From Symbiodinium sp. CCMP2592 (lineage: Eukaryota; Sar; Dinophyceae; Suessiales; Symbiodiniaceae), in assembly GCA_905221615.1 (NCBI GenBank), contig CAJNDT010003179.1:510311-574310 (forward strand): a stretch of 64,000 nt of DNA. The letters are read 5' to 3'. A program made the translations under genes and the position numbers. The notes beneath the pieces are model-generated. The model searched no databases and was not told the DNA's origin. It saw only the letters and a list, made by a program, of their open reading frames with translations. Of this stretch, positions 26,279 through 38,042 are shown one piece after another (position 1 is the first letter of the stretch; each line of letters opens with the position of its first letter).

Positions 26279-27140
26279 GGTCGTCGGGATCACTGCTTTC
26301 ATCGAGCACACTTCAATTGTCCAAAGATTAAAACATTAACAGTGACTAATGCATCACTATACAGTACATTAATCAATGATATGTAACATTGTGTTACTAC
26401 TGTTACATCAGTATGAATGAATCACTTGATTCCCTGGCCGGCAGACAGATGTCGATCATGTATGGTGCAAGGCAACTCACTGACAGACTATGCAGGCAGG
26501 CAGGCAGCCAGCCTCGGAGACAGCAGGGTCCTGAGGACATCACTGCCACCCGGCACTGTGTAGTCAGCATGTCATGCTGGGTAACCGTTTTGAATCCAAG
26601 TTGCGCACACTACCGCTGAGGTCTCAAATCGGACAGTCTAGCTCTGCTGGCGAGATCGTCGAATTCAAAATCCTCTAAACACACGCAAACCCGGCACTCT
26701 GCCTTCCCCAACATCCGTAATACGGTCTCGGAGGCTGTACAAACACGACAAATCATTGAAGCAGTAACGCCAGAAATTCGTCTGACACATTGTAATATAA
26801 AATTCCTGGCACTCTGCCTTGCCGAAAATCCCGCCGAAGTCTCGGAAAGAGTGTGAACATGATCTGCTCATTGACAGACCAGGCTACTTGCAAGACTTGC
26901 CCACGCTCTTGAGAATTCAGAAACATCCAGAATGTCGTAAAGCACTCCTCTAGCATCGTGTCGAACGGAATCACAGAATCATCGTCGTCAAAACTGTCCG
27001 CGACCGAGCCCGCAGTGCTTGCACCCTCATCGTCAACCAGAACCCAGTCCGAGCCCAGAGACTCACTGTCACTCCACGACGTCGACGACATCTGCCGGCT
27101 TGCAGGGGGGCCTACTACGACTTAGACTTGAGACAGAGCA
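26279..27140. repeat. Tandem segmental duplication, copy B (862 bp)
   Basis: Immediately follows copy A, beginning GGTCGTCGGgATCACTGC and ending TTGAGACAGAGCA. The two 13-bp motifs (26693, 26808) are at positions equivalent to those in copy A, so they were present before duplication. The GCAG run is shorter here. Confidence 0.9.
26600..27091 (-). CDS. Small acidic protein, copy B
   Basis: ATG 27091 opens 112 codons to a stop at 26753. The sequence is similar to copy A (MSSTSWSDSESLGSDWVLVD, SVADSFDDDDSVIPFD, LNSQERGQVLQVAW, QGRVPGILYYNVSDEF) with several substitutions and two short deletions. The CVCLEDFEFDDLASRARLSD segment is identical downstream in another frame. Tandem same-strand copies of genes are typical of dinoflagellate arrays. 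Confidence 0.45.
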
Positions 27141-27533
27141 GCTGTAACACGACTATAGTAGATTACGCAGGGCAACAGCGAGCACAACTGCTGCAGCGGC
27201 AAGTTGCGATACATGACACGCTCACTGACTATGCAAGGCAGCTTGTCCTCTGCGATGGCAGCATGTCCTCAGGATCCTCGTCATGAGCCTCGGTGCCAGG
27301 ACTGTACCATAATAATGGAAGTAGCTGAAGCAAGCTGATGCTGAGATCCCAGCAGTTGGCATCCACTTCTCGATGGGCTGGAAGCCGATGAAGACCGATG
27401 GGAGAGAAGGAAATGGAAGAGAAGGCGTTCACTAGGCTTGGATTCAAACCGAACACTTAGACCTGGCCAACGGTGTGGGGAGCAACCCCGATGGGGCAGG
27501 GACTTAAGTAAGGCAACCTCGAGAGGCTCGACT
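27141..27533. other. Gene-free spacer
   Basis: No gene, repeat or 13-bp motif recognised. The short open frames on the minus strand look like chance. Confidence 0.5.
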
Positions 27534-28066
27534 GGCACTCTGCCTCTGTCGATCCAAGTCGCAAGGCTCCCTAACTAACGTGACAAGCATGGATGGCCTC
27601 CCCTCCTGGTTGGGAGAAAAATAAAAAAGCCACAACCACTGGACCACCCCACCCAGCACTTTAGCCCATGTGCCCGGGTGTCATATGCCACTGCCCTGGC
27701 ACGTTGGCCCCAAGGCGGTCCAGGTACCATCGACAACACCTGACACCCGGCCAACGGTGTCCACGAACCGAGATGGGCAGTCGATCCGTGTGGGTAAGGT
27801 GGCACTCTGCCTCTGTCGCTCCAAGTCGCAAGGCTCACTAACGTGACAAGCATGGATGGCCTCCCCTTCCTGGTTGGGAAACAGATCAAGCAACAACCAC
27901 TGGACCACCCCACCCGGCACTTTAGCCCATGTGCCCGGGTGTCATATGCCACTGCCCCACGTTGGCCCCAGGCGGTCCAGGTACCATCGACTCAACACCT
28001 GACACCCGGCCAACGGTGCCCACGAACCGAGAAGGGCAGTCGATCCGCGTGGGTAAGGGCAAGATC
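27534..28066. repeat. Tandem duplication of a 267-bp unit, each copy starting at a 13-bp motif variant
   Basis: Copies at 27534-27800 and 27801-28066 begin GGCACTCTGCCTCTGTCG and include CAAGCATGGATGGCCTCCCC, CACTGGACCACCCCACCC, GTGCCCGGGTGTCATATGCC and CACCTGACACCCGGCCAACG. They differ by small indels. These are the last motif copies before the gene-poor half. No gene. Confidence 0.9.
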
Positions 28067-28440
28067 TCAAGGCAAGTCAACATGTCACTACGGCCTCCCT
28101 TCTTTGTTCAATCACAACCCAAAACTATTTAAAAAGATTAAATATTAAAAATTATTAACTTCAACAACAAATAAACAACAATTTTGTAGACATACAGCAG
28201 CAGGAAACCAGGTAGAACAACAGGAAGCCAATTGACTCACTCAGAAACAAAATTCACAAACATGTATTTTTTACACCAAAAATAAAATAAAAGAATTTTA
28301 ACAACTGTAAAACACAAAAAAACCTATTTAAAAAACTTTTAAATACAAAACAATACTTTTAAATACAAAAAAACACTTTTAAACACAAATAAAGCCAACC
28401 ACATACAAAAATGAGATTTTGGGTTCCTTTCATATAAGCC
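28067..28440. other. AT-rich boundary zone
   Basis: Poly-A/T-rich sequence with AAAACACTTTTAAATACAAA-like repeats (about 28325-28400) separates the motif-bearing gene block from the gene-poor half. No gene seen. Confidence 0.6.
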
Positions 28441-28626
28441 TTGTTGATCTAAACCCTGTGGTTCTGGTTCGGCGCAAAGGGTTAAGGATCAAAACCCTTC
28501 GCATCTCTCGGCCAGATGCAAAAAGTTGCGACCCGGAAGCAAAGGGAAGCAAAAGGCAGCTGCGCAAGGGTTTGGGGCCCCTGAGGGTTTACAGGTGAAA
28601 GAACCTTGGGAGCCCTGCGTATCTAG

Positions 28627-28723
28627 TACCTAATAGTAGAGTAGGTAACCTTTAACCTTTGTTGGGCAGTATATAACCAAAAAGTTTAACCTTTAGTTCC
28701 CCATGATACCCGACAAGTAGGAG
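28627..28723. repeat. Dispersed element family 2, copy 1
   Basis: About 97 bp sharing with 54369-54472 the blocks AACCTTTAACC, TATATAACCAAAAAG and GTTCCCCATGATACCCGACA. Contains internal direct repeats of TTAACCTTT. Confidence 0.75.
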
Positions 28724-30114
28724 CAAGACGTACCGGAAGGTCCATAGCTGAAGGTAATGCAGCCTGCAGGTGTCCCATGACTCTTTGCAGGATCACTGTA
28801 AAAGACGCCTTCTTCTCCTTGTCTTTGGACCTGAAACTCAAACCCTGAGTAGATCCCCATGCCGAGCAGACATGAAGAAGTTCTCACAAAACCCTGAGAC
28901 TGGGAGCAGTTCGGGGGCAGCCAACGTCGCTGATGTGCTAGCCTTCTCAGTTTCAAGGAGATTTCTCTGTGGGGTACAGCCGTTTCGGAACGGGTGTGCA
29001 CACGCTGTCGCTGTCATTAATGACCGACCCCATTTGGGCGCAAGGAGCCGTTAAACCCCAAGTTATTATACCCCAAGCCTGCAACCTCAAACTCTGAATC
29101 TCTTGGCCTCATACCGAGAGACCTCGTCTGGCTGAGACCGAGTTGCGACAGCATAAGGCGTAAGCTTTCTTCCGGGATCAAAATGTCTAACGATGACACA
29201 TGCTCTCCCAAGTGCTTAACCCACGGAAACTACCACTGACTAATCCTAAGTCCCGACTTCGTAGGTACTTGGGCAGGGCACACCCCGATCCTTGTCAGGC
29301 GAAGCAGTGCTTGCCTCGCGGCTAGCGGCAGCGTCGGGCTCAGGGACCGGAACGAATAGTCTTTCAGCGAGTTAGGTTCCTTGCCGCTACCCCGGGTTTA
29401 GGGTTGGCACAAGTCCACAGCACAGTCGGCGCCGCGGTTCCTGGCATACGCGCAGTCCAGGTGTAACAAGGGTTATGTAAGAAAGCCCTTGTTCAAGGGC
29501 AGGCACCCTTACTGTAACCCTGGGCTTGTCCTTGCGACGTACTCGCAGGAGGCAAAAGAAACTTGCAGAATGCAGAGCAGGAGCCCTGTACCCACTTTAA
29601 AATGGAATCTCACTGGACGGTTTAGGCAAAAGAACGTTTGGCTTTCTGGCACACAGTCCAAGCCCATGCTGCAAAAAAAAGGGGGACACATCTGGCGACT
29701 TAGACTTAGAGTGCTCCGTGGCATCCTACAACGACGTTGTTGACGAGGTGCTCCTTGAAGTCCTCGTTTCGGATCCTGGCCATGAGGATCGTGCTATGTA
29801 GGGCCCATATTACGGTCCCGATGGGTTGCGTATTTCTGAAACTCGCATTATTTGTGCTTGCATCTGAGCCCCTTTCAAGTCTTATCACCGAGAACGACCA
29901 CTAAACAAACGCCCTGATCAGAAACAAATTCTGCTGACAGTGGCATGTAATCAAGTGGTGTGGTAACTTTACATGATGGCGCAGACCTAAAGCTTAAACC
30001 TGTAGAAGCGTTGCTTTTGGAACTCTTGTAGTACCTGCATCAGCATAGAACCCTTATAGAGATCCTATAAATTATAGCACCCCTATAGATAGAATTCAGC
30101 CCTTACACTACCCC

Positions 30115-30540
30115 GCTTAAACCCTGAACCCTAGCTTAAACACTAAACTAAAGCCTTTGTAGAACCCCCGTTACAGAACCCCTAAACCCTAAACCCCTTA
30201 GAGAGCCCTCACACTACCCAAATCACTGCCCTCCTAGGTCGGCTATGAGGGCCAAGCGAAATCTGAAGCTTTGCGCCTCGCGCACCAGCAGCGTGTCCCT
30301 GGGCTGTAAGGGTTCCGAAAAGGGATCTTTAAGGGGTCCTTTAGGAGATCTATATAGGAGCTCCTGTAGGATCCTAAGGGCTGTAAGGGTTCCGAAAAGG
30401 GATCCATAGAGGGTTTAGGGTTTAGGGTTACAGGTTCTTGTAAGGGATTCATAAAGGGTATTTGGAGGGTCTCCTATACGGTTTCTAATGGGGTACGGAT
30501 TAGGTCATCGGGTTTACGAGTTGGGTTTAGGGTTTAGGAT
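30115..30540. repeat. Inverted pair of telomere-like tracts
   Basis: CCCTAAA-type repeats at about 30115-30200 are followed by TTTAGGG-type repeats at about 30405-30535. All are degenerate (for example AAACCCTAAACCCC, GGGTTTAGGGTTTAGGG). TTTAGGG is the repeat reported for dinoflagellate and plant telomeres. Confidence 0.65.
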
Positions 30541-31797
30541 ACCCGGCTGGCGCCTGGGCAGAGTCCTCGGTTCCGTGCTCAGTGGGGTGCTGGCATTCAT
30601 CAAGTCCAGGTGTAAAAGGATGGGTATCCTCCGTCCTCCGCTACAGTATCAGTGGAAAGACAGATGCCATAAATCTTGATGTAATGCTATATTGCTAGGT
30701 AATGCCGATATTCATCAGGAGTATCATCGAGGAATTTTAGATTATTGCAGGAACGACGCCAACTGTAGCGGATAATTCCCACCTGTCGCTGAATAAACAG
30801 AAAACTAAAGGTTCATCAGCACATCCATGCTGCTGGACAGCCCGGCCACATTGATAGGTGGATGGCTGCAAGGTGGAATGTTCGAAGTTAGAGTGGAAGG
30901 AAATCGCATACCAGGCGAGGAGTGCTGGAAATACTGTTGCCAGTAAGACCCAGAAGCTGCTACGTTGCTGTAAGCGGCATGATCGAGAACAACCCCTAGT
31001 TGCGAAGGCCGAGCTGAAAATCTCCAAACCTCATAGGGAGGGTCTCAGGAGTCTTAAGAAAGTTTAGCTCAGTCTTTCCAGCAACAGACGGTGGAAGCAG
31101 GCCATGCAAGATAGTCAGGATAGAAATCTCAGGTGTAGAAGAAGTCGTCGTCGTCATCGTCGTTGTAGTCGTAAATGGTAGTAGCAGCTGAAGTACCTGC
31201 AGTAGCAGCAGCAGCAGCAGCAGCAGCAGCAACCGTCGTAGTCGTGAAGCTTTGAAACCAAACTCACATGTGCTTGATTGAACTCCACACTGTAGCAGAC
31301 CCGAAATTGACCGGCTGAGCTTTCAATGACTGTACATCCAAACTTTGTCTTGGTCCTATCGTCATGTCTGAAGACTTTGCAGAAGGCTTCCAGCTTTAGG
31401 GAAGCTTTATAGGGCTGCCCTGATGTGCCGTGTCTTTTGGGGCTTCTAGCGGCTCTGTGTGGTGTAGAAGATGCGGAGAGTCTCCCGAAGGAGCAACGCA
31501 GCAGCCCAGGATCTGGATTTGGAACCCTGCAAAACCGCTTTAAGCAAAACCATCAACATCCTAAACTGGCGGGCATCCCGACAACGGAAAGCCAGCCTGG
31601 CGCCAACGCTTTCCGCTCAGGCATCGCGCCTCGTCACAGAGAAGCTTCCCAGCTGCAACAAATGAGGGTTCTGCGTGTGCTTGGGGTTCAGGGTCAAGCA
31701 CTTGTTGGTAGGTAGGTCTAACAATTCAAATTTGAGTGGATGCCGACAAGCTGGAAACCTCCCACTCTGCTCTCAGCACCTTTAATTAAGCATGTCA

Positions 31798-31853
31798 TAC
31801 ATATATATATATATGTATACATATATATATATATATATCCATATACACATATC
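31798..31853. repeat. AT dinucleotide microsatellite
   Basis: Alternating AT/TA runs interrupted by GTATAC and CCATATACAC. Confidence 0.9.
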
Positions 31854-32565
31854 TGTGTGGGTGGAACCTCTTAACGGACATTTGCATTCACAAGGCTATA
31901 ATATTGAACTACTCATCAACAAGTTTCTTTCGGCGTTTCAAAGTACACGGCTTTGGGGGTTTCCGCCGTATGGTATGTTTCAAGATTCCGGCTTTGGGCT
32001 AAAGTTGAAAATCTTGCTTTCCAGCGCGATTTGCCCTCTACGAGGTTGCCATAGATTCGATCAGCTATCCCGTTCTAAGCATGTCGGCCCTGCAGTGGCT
32101 ATTGTAGAATACGATCCTGTCCGATCGTTCGGCGGAGGCCATGACACTGTAAACTCAGAACCCGACCCCGGGATCCAATCATGAATGCCGCAGATCCAAG
32201 TCCTTTAAACCCCAAGGCTGCAGACCAAGATCCCAGAGATACAAAGCGATGGTGTCCCTGCAAGCCGTGGTGTTGAGCCTATGAAGCCCTGTTTCAAAAT
32301 ATCAGCCTGCCGAAAGTTGAAGATGCTCTGGCATCTAGAGGCACGATCAACTTGCTGTACCTCCTCAGTCGGCATTTACTCTGCCAGACCTTTGTCTGAT
32401 ATCTGCAACTGAACTGACACCAGCAGCCTACACTCTAATTGATGCAGCCCCGGTTTCGTTGAATTTAAGTTACCATAATCAGGAAACCGTGCTACTTGCT
32501 ATAGATTCCTATATGGTAAACCCTAAGCCCTTAAAGGAATCCCTATTTATGGTATATAACGCAAA

Positions 32566-32870
32566 AACCCCTAATCCCCTAATCCCCTAAAACCCCTAAA
32601 CCCCTAAACCCTAAAACCCTAAACACTCATCCCCCAAACCCCCAAACCCAAATTCCTCCAGGAACGAGCGCTTGGCCGAAGATGTTGCGACTCGCCGCGC
32701 CATGCGCGAGGAGCCCTTCGAATTGGGTTTAGGGGAGTAGGGGTTTAGGGTTTAGGGGGTTTAGGGTTTCAGGTCTTTGATCAAGAATAATTAAGGTTTT
32801 AGGGTTTAGGGTTTCAGGTTTTTGCTAAAAAAATACGGTTTTAGGGTTTAGGGTTTAGGTGTTAGTGCGA
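32566..32870. repeat. Inverted pair of telomere-like tracts
   Basis: CCCCTAAACCCCTAAACCCT-type array at 32566-32650, an 80-bp spacer, then TTTAGGG-type arrays at 32724-32770, 32795-32818 and 32840-32865. Confidence 0.75.
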
Positions 32871-35287
32871 AGTACGAAGCCTGTTGCAAAAAGGGGTTAT
32901 TGGGGGGGGGGGTTGTCTTCTAGGGTTTGCTTCTAGGGTTTATTGAAGTGGTGAAGTATGTTTTGTTTGTTTAGTTAACATTAAGGGTTAATTTTAAATG
33001 TCTCGAGGTGCAGGTTTCCTATGCCCGACGGTTTGGGCGGTCCATTTTATAGCTTGTTTCATGGGGGTTGACGGTTGACCCCAAAGTTGGCACGAGGCAG
33101 CTTAGGCCGTAGGATGAACTTGATGCAGCCGCCTCGCCCAGCTCGCACGGCTTTCTGGCTCACTTCATGTCTAGCGCGCCATAGCCTCCTCAACTACCGT
33201 ATAACATGTGGTGTCAGACACGCCCTCTTATAAACGACCGTCACACCGAAACTCTGAACCCTTCTTCTGTCAAGGGCATGGATCTGCTAGCCGAAGCTGT
33301 CGCCGAAGCTGTCGTTAGCGGCGTCATTGGTTTCACAAGTGGACGCTGTGGCGTGGCGCGCTCTATTGTTGCATCGCCACTGTCACGAACACCCCTTATC
33401 ATCCCATTCCGGCACCTCGTGCTCCGCCAAAATCATTAACATGTTGATGATAATCGGAGCGACAGGTGGAAGCAAAAGCATCACATGGTGCCGAATTCTG
33501 ATTCACCATTGCGATCATCAAGTTCCTGTTTCAGCTCCCCCCATTATTCAACAGCTTGCTTATTCCTGTAGCCCCAAACCCTACAACACATTAGGCTATG
33601 ACCCCTGGAATGGGCATGGCAAAACCCTCAAAATACGCAGCGGGTAGTTGGAGCCAGGTTTGTCATTCATCATGGCAACTCCATGAGGCCCTGCATACAC
33701 ACAGTATGATGATGAGGAGCCTGCTTGCTGTAGCCACTCGTGGACTTATCCTCTACCACTGATCCCTTACGGCATTAAAGGAACAGTTAAACGGATCCGC
33801 GTGCGAGAGTGAGAGACGAAAGGGAACCGAGCCTTCTTGCGTTTTGTCAAGCTGCAGCTCTAGGAGCGAGCCACAGCGGCTGCAAGTAGGCGATGCCTCT
33901 CCGAGGCCTCTATGGGAAGGGGCCGGGATCTATTTCAAACAGAAGCGGACTTTTTGGTAAGGGCTCTTGTATTGGGATGCCGACAAATCCATGGCCTTGT
34001 TAATCAGTGATAATCAGGGTCGACATTGCTACTGTTATCATGATTAGCTTCAGAAATATGATGATTATGATCGCTACTACCCTTCTTACACAACAACATC
34101 CGGACCTCCCCCGAAAAAGATGTTAATCATGTTCCGTTTCGATCTCGGCTTTGAGGGAGCAGCTTTGGATTCATTCTAAGGCTTACGAGGCTCCCCCGCT
34201 TCGTGTTCCGGATTAAGGGGATTTGAGGATTTACAAAAGGCGCGCTGATTTGGAAATGTCAAGCAGTAGCTCGTCTTTGGGGTAGCGACCAAACTTGGGA
34301 CCTTGGCGGCCTGCTAGCCGCCATTGCAGTCTGGCACGGTAACGGACGGCCTGCTTGATCCTTGTTGCAGCTCTGTAATACTGGGGGCCTATGCAGATCC
34401 GAGCAGCAAAGCCCAAAGCTCAGCATCATTTGGGATTTGGGGTTCAGGGTTTCAGTTCACCCAACCAGAACGTAAGCATCCAGCCAGGCTCGTGCACGAT
34501 TTGTGCGGCGCTGGCCGCAACCGGAGGAGGCCGCCGCCCAAAGGATTCGGTCGTTACTTTGCGGGCGTAGGGGCCACCAGAAAACCAGTTTGGTCAGTTG
34601 CTGTTTTTGGGTTTCCGTTGTTTTCCGTTTGCTTTCCTTCGTAACCTCTTGCGGTATGTTTCATGGTTTCGTGCCGTCCGTACAGCAGCTAAGGCAGCTG
34701 ACGTCCGTGAAAAGGATATGGCAGTTACATCTCTGCACAGCGGAAGAGGAGTTCCGATTCCCGCCGCTCTGTCACCCGAAGCCTGATCAACCATGGTGAA
34801 CAAGTGCAGGTGATAGTGCACATATGGCTGATTAAGTTTCCGTGTCGAGCGGTCGGGGTTGAGATTGAGACAAGCCGAGATACATCTTGTCCTGCGTCAG
34901 ACAGGTGGAGCGTCGGAGAGCGCGGGTTCATGCAGGAGGATAATCTAATCCCGCTCGACGGGACCGGGAAAAGGAGGACCATGCAGGCAAGAGGAGATCG
35001 AAGTTGGCATGTAGCGAGCAAGAGGCAAGACTTCAATGATGTGAGTTTTTCAGAACTTGAGAACAGATATACTGTACCATGGCACGCCAGCTGAAAATGC
35101 TGTTGGAATCAGACAGAGTGATGGAATCCCAGCAAATTTGGAAGAAATCCGCTTTACCCTCTTGACTTATTCCCCCAAGGGTCCGAAGGACCCAATAATT
35201 AGATACTTGGTTCCAGGATATTAGTTATGTAGGCTACTATTTTGGAGAGTATACGATTATTCGGGACTTGGACCCTTAAAGGGAACT

Positions 35288-35372
35288 CCAGAAAGTTGGA
35301 ATATGGATTAATGGTGGGATCCCCCATCATTTACCATAAAGGGGTTAGGATAATGATATTCCAACTTTCTGG
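35288..35372 (+). mobile_element. MITE-like hairpin element family 1, copy 1
   Basis: 85 bp bounded by the inverted repeat CCAGAAAGTTGGAATATgg / ccATATTCCAACTTTCTGG (18-19 bp) around a core with GGATCCcCcaTcATTTACCA. Flanked left by GGGAACT and right by CTTTTACT. Full-length copies at 39107, 40045 and 60648. Confidence 0.85.
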
Positions 35373-37236
35373 CTTTTACTATAAGGTTCAGGGCACAGCA
35401 GGATTTGAAAGGGAAGCGGCAGAGAGCTCTGCTTGAACTCCCGAGGCTGAGTCTGAAGGAAGTGTTGGGTAGAAATCAGCCCTGAACAATGCTGTTCTGT
35501 GCGTGTCTGCATATGCACAATTCTGTTCATGCATGTCTGAAGAAGTGTGTGCGGCGCTAGTACCGGGAAGCGTGGCATATCTTAGACTTCTACTCAGTGT
35601 ATAGCTCCTTTTGGGCCCACTTCCGCTGCCACAGGCGCTCGACTCAACCCCGTCCTCCTTGCCCAGCCTGCTGGCCGACGATCCAGCTTTGGCCTCTGGT
35701 GTTTATGGTGTTTGTCATCGTATTATGTTATATTATAGTCTGTATGTTATAGTACATTATAGTAGTTCATTATAGTATATGTTTAGCTGGTAGCGCTTGA
35801 AGTCAGACTTTGGGCTGTTCGAGGTTCTTTGGGTTCAGATTTGTATGCATTTTTCGCGTGGATGCATATATCGTTTGCATTGGCCGGCCGGTAGCCACGC
35901 TGCCTTCAGCCAGTCATTGGGGCAGATCTTGCCGCCTGCACTCGCATTGCATCACAGGCATGAGGGTAAGTAACTGCCTTGACGTCAGGCTATCGCTCCA
36001 AGTGTTGAGCTGCAGTGTATGTTCTCTTGGGTTATTTGATGTCCTCTTGTGTGGCCGTATGTTGCCACACATCAAGCCCCCAATCCAAAGAACCTGAACC
36101 TTCCTCCACGCCGAGGTCGTTCGGCGGGCGAAGGCGCTTTGCAGCGGAGCTGCGCAGGTCGGTCGGTTTGGAGTTTCATGGCGGGGATTTTCCTTAGGAG
36201 GACTTCTATGAAGTAGAGAATATGTACGGACTGGTAGCCAAGAGACATTGCACAAGTCTGGGCGCTACAATATGGGGAGTTTTTTTAAGTTCGGAAAGAA
36301 ATTGATGGAAGACGTTTCGGGGGACTTTGTATGTGTGAAGAGCAGAGGTCAATCGAACGTGTAGCTAAAGGCTATAGGCCCTACAAGATAAAAAGTACTA
36401 TGTCGGCCTGAGGTCCTTCCGGTATCATGTAGGGCTTCTGATTCGATGATTTTTGGGTGTAGGAGAGCCGGCATCTGTCCAGGGCATGTAGCGTCATGAA
36501 ACAGAGCCTGGAGTGCTCGGTGGACTTACTGAGTTGTTACCCCAAACAGTTATAAGTAGTATAGTCCCGATTATGATGCCTTTTAGAGGTTCGGGAGGTT
36601 TAGAGTTCAGGCTTTAGGGCTTATATTGTGGTCGGGGAGCCCCCAAGAAAGTTGATTCATGTAGCGGCACGAGGCGGTTAGGATGAGAGATGCTGACAGA
36701 CCTGTTCCGCGCAGATTTGGAATGTAACTAAAATGAGTTGACGTGCCGTGAACAACGCCTGACCACACTGGGTAACCTGTCCTCGTTTGTGTTTTGAGAC
36801 TCGTGGCTTGCAGTCATGCGTGGGCGGTGTAGGCTGTAGGTTCGGAGGTATACAATTGGGTACAAACCATGTCCGTTCGACGTTGCCCCTTCAAAGTTTG
36901 CCGGTTTGTTGTTGCAGATTGTGTCTGGCTTTCAGGCCACTGTATACAGCCCCATTAAGGCCTGAATGAAAAGCCCCAGCCGGTGAGCCGGACTACAGGT
37001 ACGATGGTACCGAATGATGCTAGTGTTCCGGAGATGCTGACTGATATCTTCTTCTTGCTGGGTTGTGCTTTGGGATCTGTTTTAACTTCCCCTACCATTT
37101 TGTAGAGAACCATAATAGTAAAATAATTTCAAAGGGCTTAAGGGACAACTCAGTTTGGTATTCTTGGCTCGTGCCAGGCAGTCGCCCAGCTTGAGGACCG
37201 GCCGGAAGGGTCGGTGAAGGTTGGAGAGTTGGAATT

Positions 37237-37351
37237 CATGTGGGTGGTTGTCAAAATTCTGGGTCCCTTTTGGGTCCCCAATAAAATACGGCACCTCAGA
37301 TTTAGGGTACCCAGAAAGGGACACCCCCCAATTTTGACAACCACCCATGTG
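37237..37351. mobile_element. Hairpin element with about 17-bp perfect inverted ends
   Basis: GGGTGGTTGTCAAAATT near the left end is matched by AATTTTGACAACCACCC near the right end. The inner parts (GGGTCCC, GGTACCC) are partly complementary. Single copy seen. Confidence 0.75.
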
Positions 37352-37984
37352 TTTTTGAACCTTGCCACAAACTCAGATGCAGTACGTATTGGACATATCC
37401 TTCTGTCTACACACGTACTTTTACACCGAACCCGAAGCCCTAAATCCATAAACTTTTACAAGCCCTAAACTTGAAATCGCTGAACCCTCAACGCATGTGA
37501 CGAGGAGCAGAACCAGCTGCTCAGAGCGAAGCCCACGCTGCAGGTCGTTAGGCGCCTGACCTAGGAACCAGGGCGGAGGTTCGGGGGGGCCCTTAAAGGA
37601 GCCGATTATAGTAACCATCAGTATCCATGAAAAAACTCTATATACCCCTTCGCTTAGACTATATTGTCAAAGGAGGCGTTTCAAGTGTGGGTTTGTAGAG
37701 TTTAGCGTCTCAGAACCGTTAAACCTCCAACCGGAGGCTGCCCTCTGCTACCCCGTCTTACGAGGTTGTCTAGATCTGGGATTTTCCTAGAATAGGGGAC
37801 CCTAATATAGCACCCGAAATAGTAGGATTTCCATTATAAGGACTCCATAGGGCCCCAAACAAGGTATCAGCGCTTAGTTCACACTAGCTTGCTGGCCATA
37901 GTACAGGGCTTTCGATAGCTCCAGTTCGAGGAATCAGGTAGGTTTTCGGGTTTAGGGGGGTGATTCCGGACGTTTCGAATGCCT

Positions 37985-37987
<3 letters not shown>

Positions 37988-38038
<51 letters not shown>
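37988..38038. repeat. GA dinucleotide microsatellite
   Basis: About 24 GA units, flanked by short duplicated GGGGGGTGATTCCGG blocks at 37955 and 38036. Confidence 0.9.

Positions 38039-38042
<4 letters not shown>

Larger units (their letters stand above)
11562..27813 (-). repeat. Dispersed 13-bp quasi-palindrome family AAGGCAGAGTGCC
   Basis: Plus-strand form GGCACTCTGCCTT; the inner 11 bases form GGCA-CTC-TGCC, a 4-bp stem with a 3-nt loop. Exact copies start at 11562, 12295, 12670, 12685, 12700, 13087, 13626 (opposite orientation), 14729, 15709, 15835, 15934, 16656, 17359, 17434, 17467, 18474, 19107, 19458, 19533, 19608, 19650, 20112, 20611, 21144, 21509, 21537, 21618, 22496, 22512, 22600, 22614, 23651, 24449, 24467, 24688, 25816, 25931, 26693 and 26808. 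Variants start at 11952, 14618, 15733, 16907, 17375, 20632, 21565, 22631, 23454, 25368, 27534 and 27801. None was found in 1-10959 or 28067-64000. Counts are by eye. Confidence 0.9.
28441..37200. other. Gene-poor repetitive block 1
   Basis: No credible coding region on either strand; the open frames are short, lack recognisable domains and overlap on both strands. It holds telomere-like tracts, an AT microsatellite, a GCA run (31200-31230) and small hairpin elements, listed separately. Confidence 0.6.

Noticed and set aside
11562..27813. CRISPR-like array
   Set aside because: The repeated unit is only 13 bp, spacing is irregular, copies lie within eukaryotic exons, and no cas genes exist here.
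32566..32870. Telomere-telomere fusion point
   Set aside because: A head-to-head fusion would read TTTAGGG then CCCTAAA; here the order is the opposite and the tracts are degenerate.
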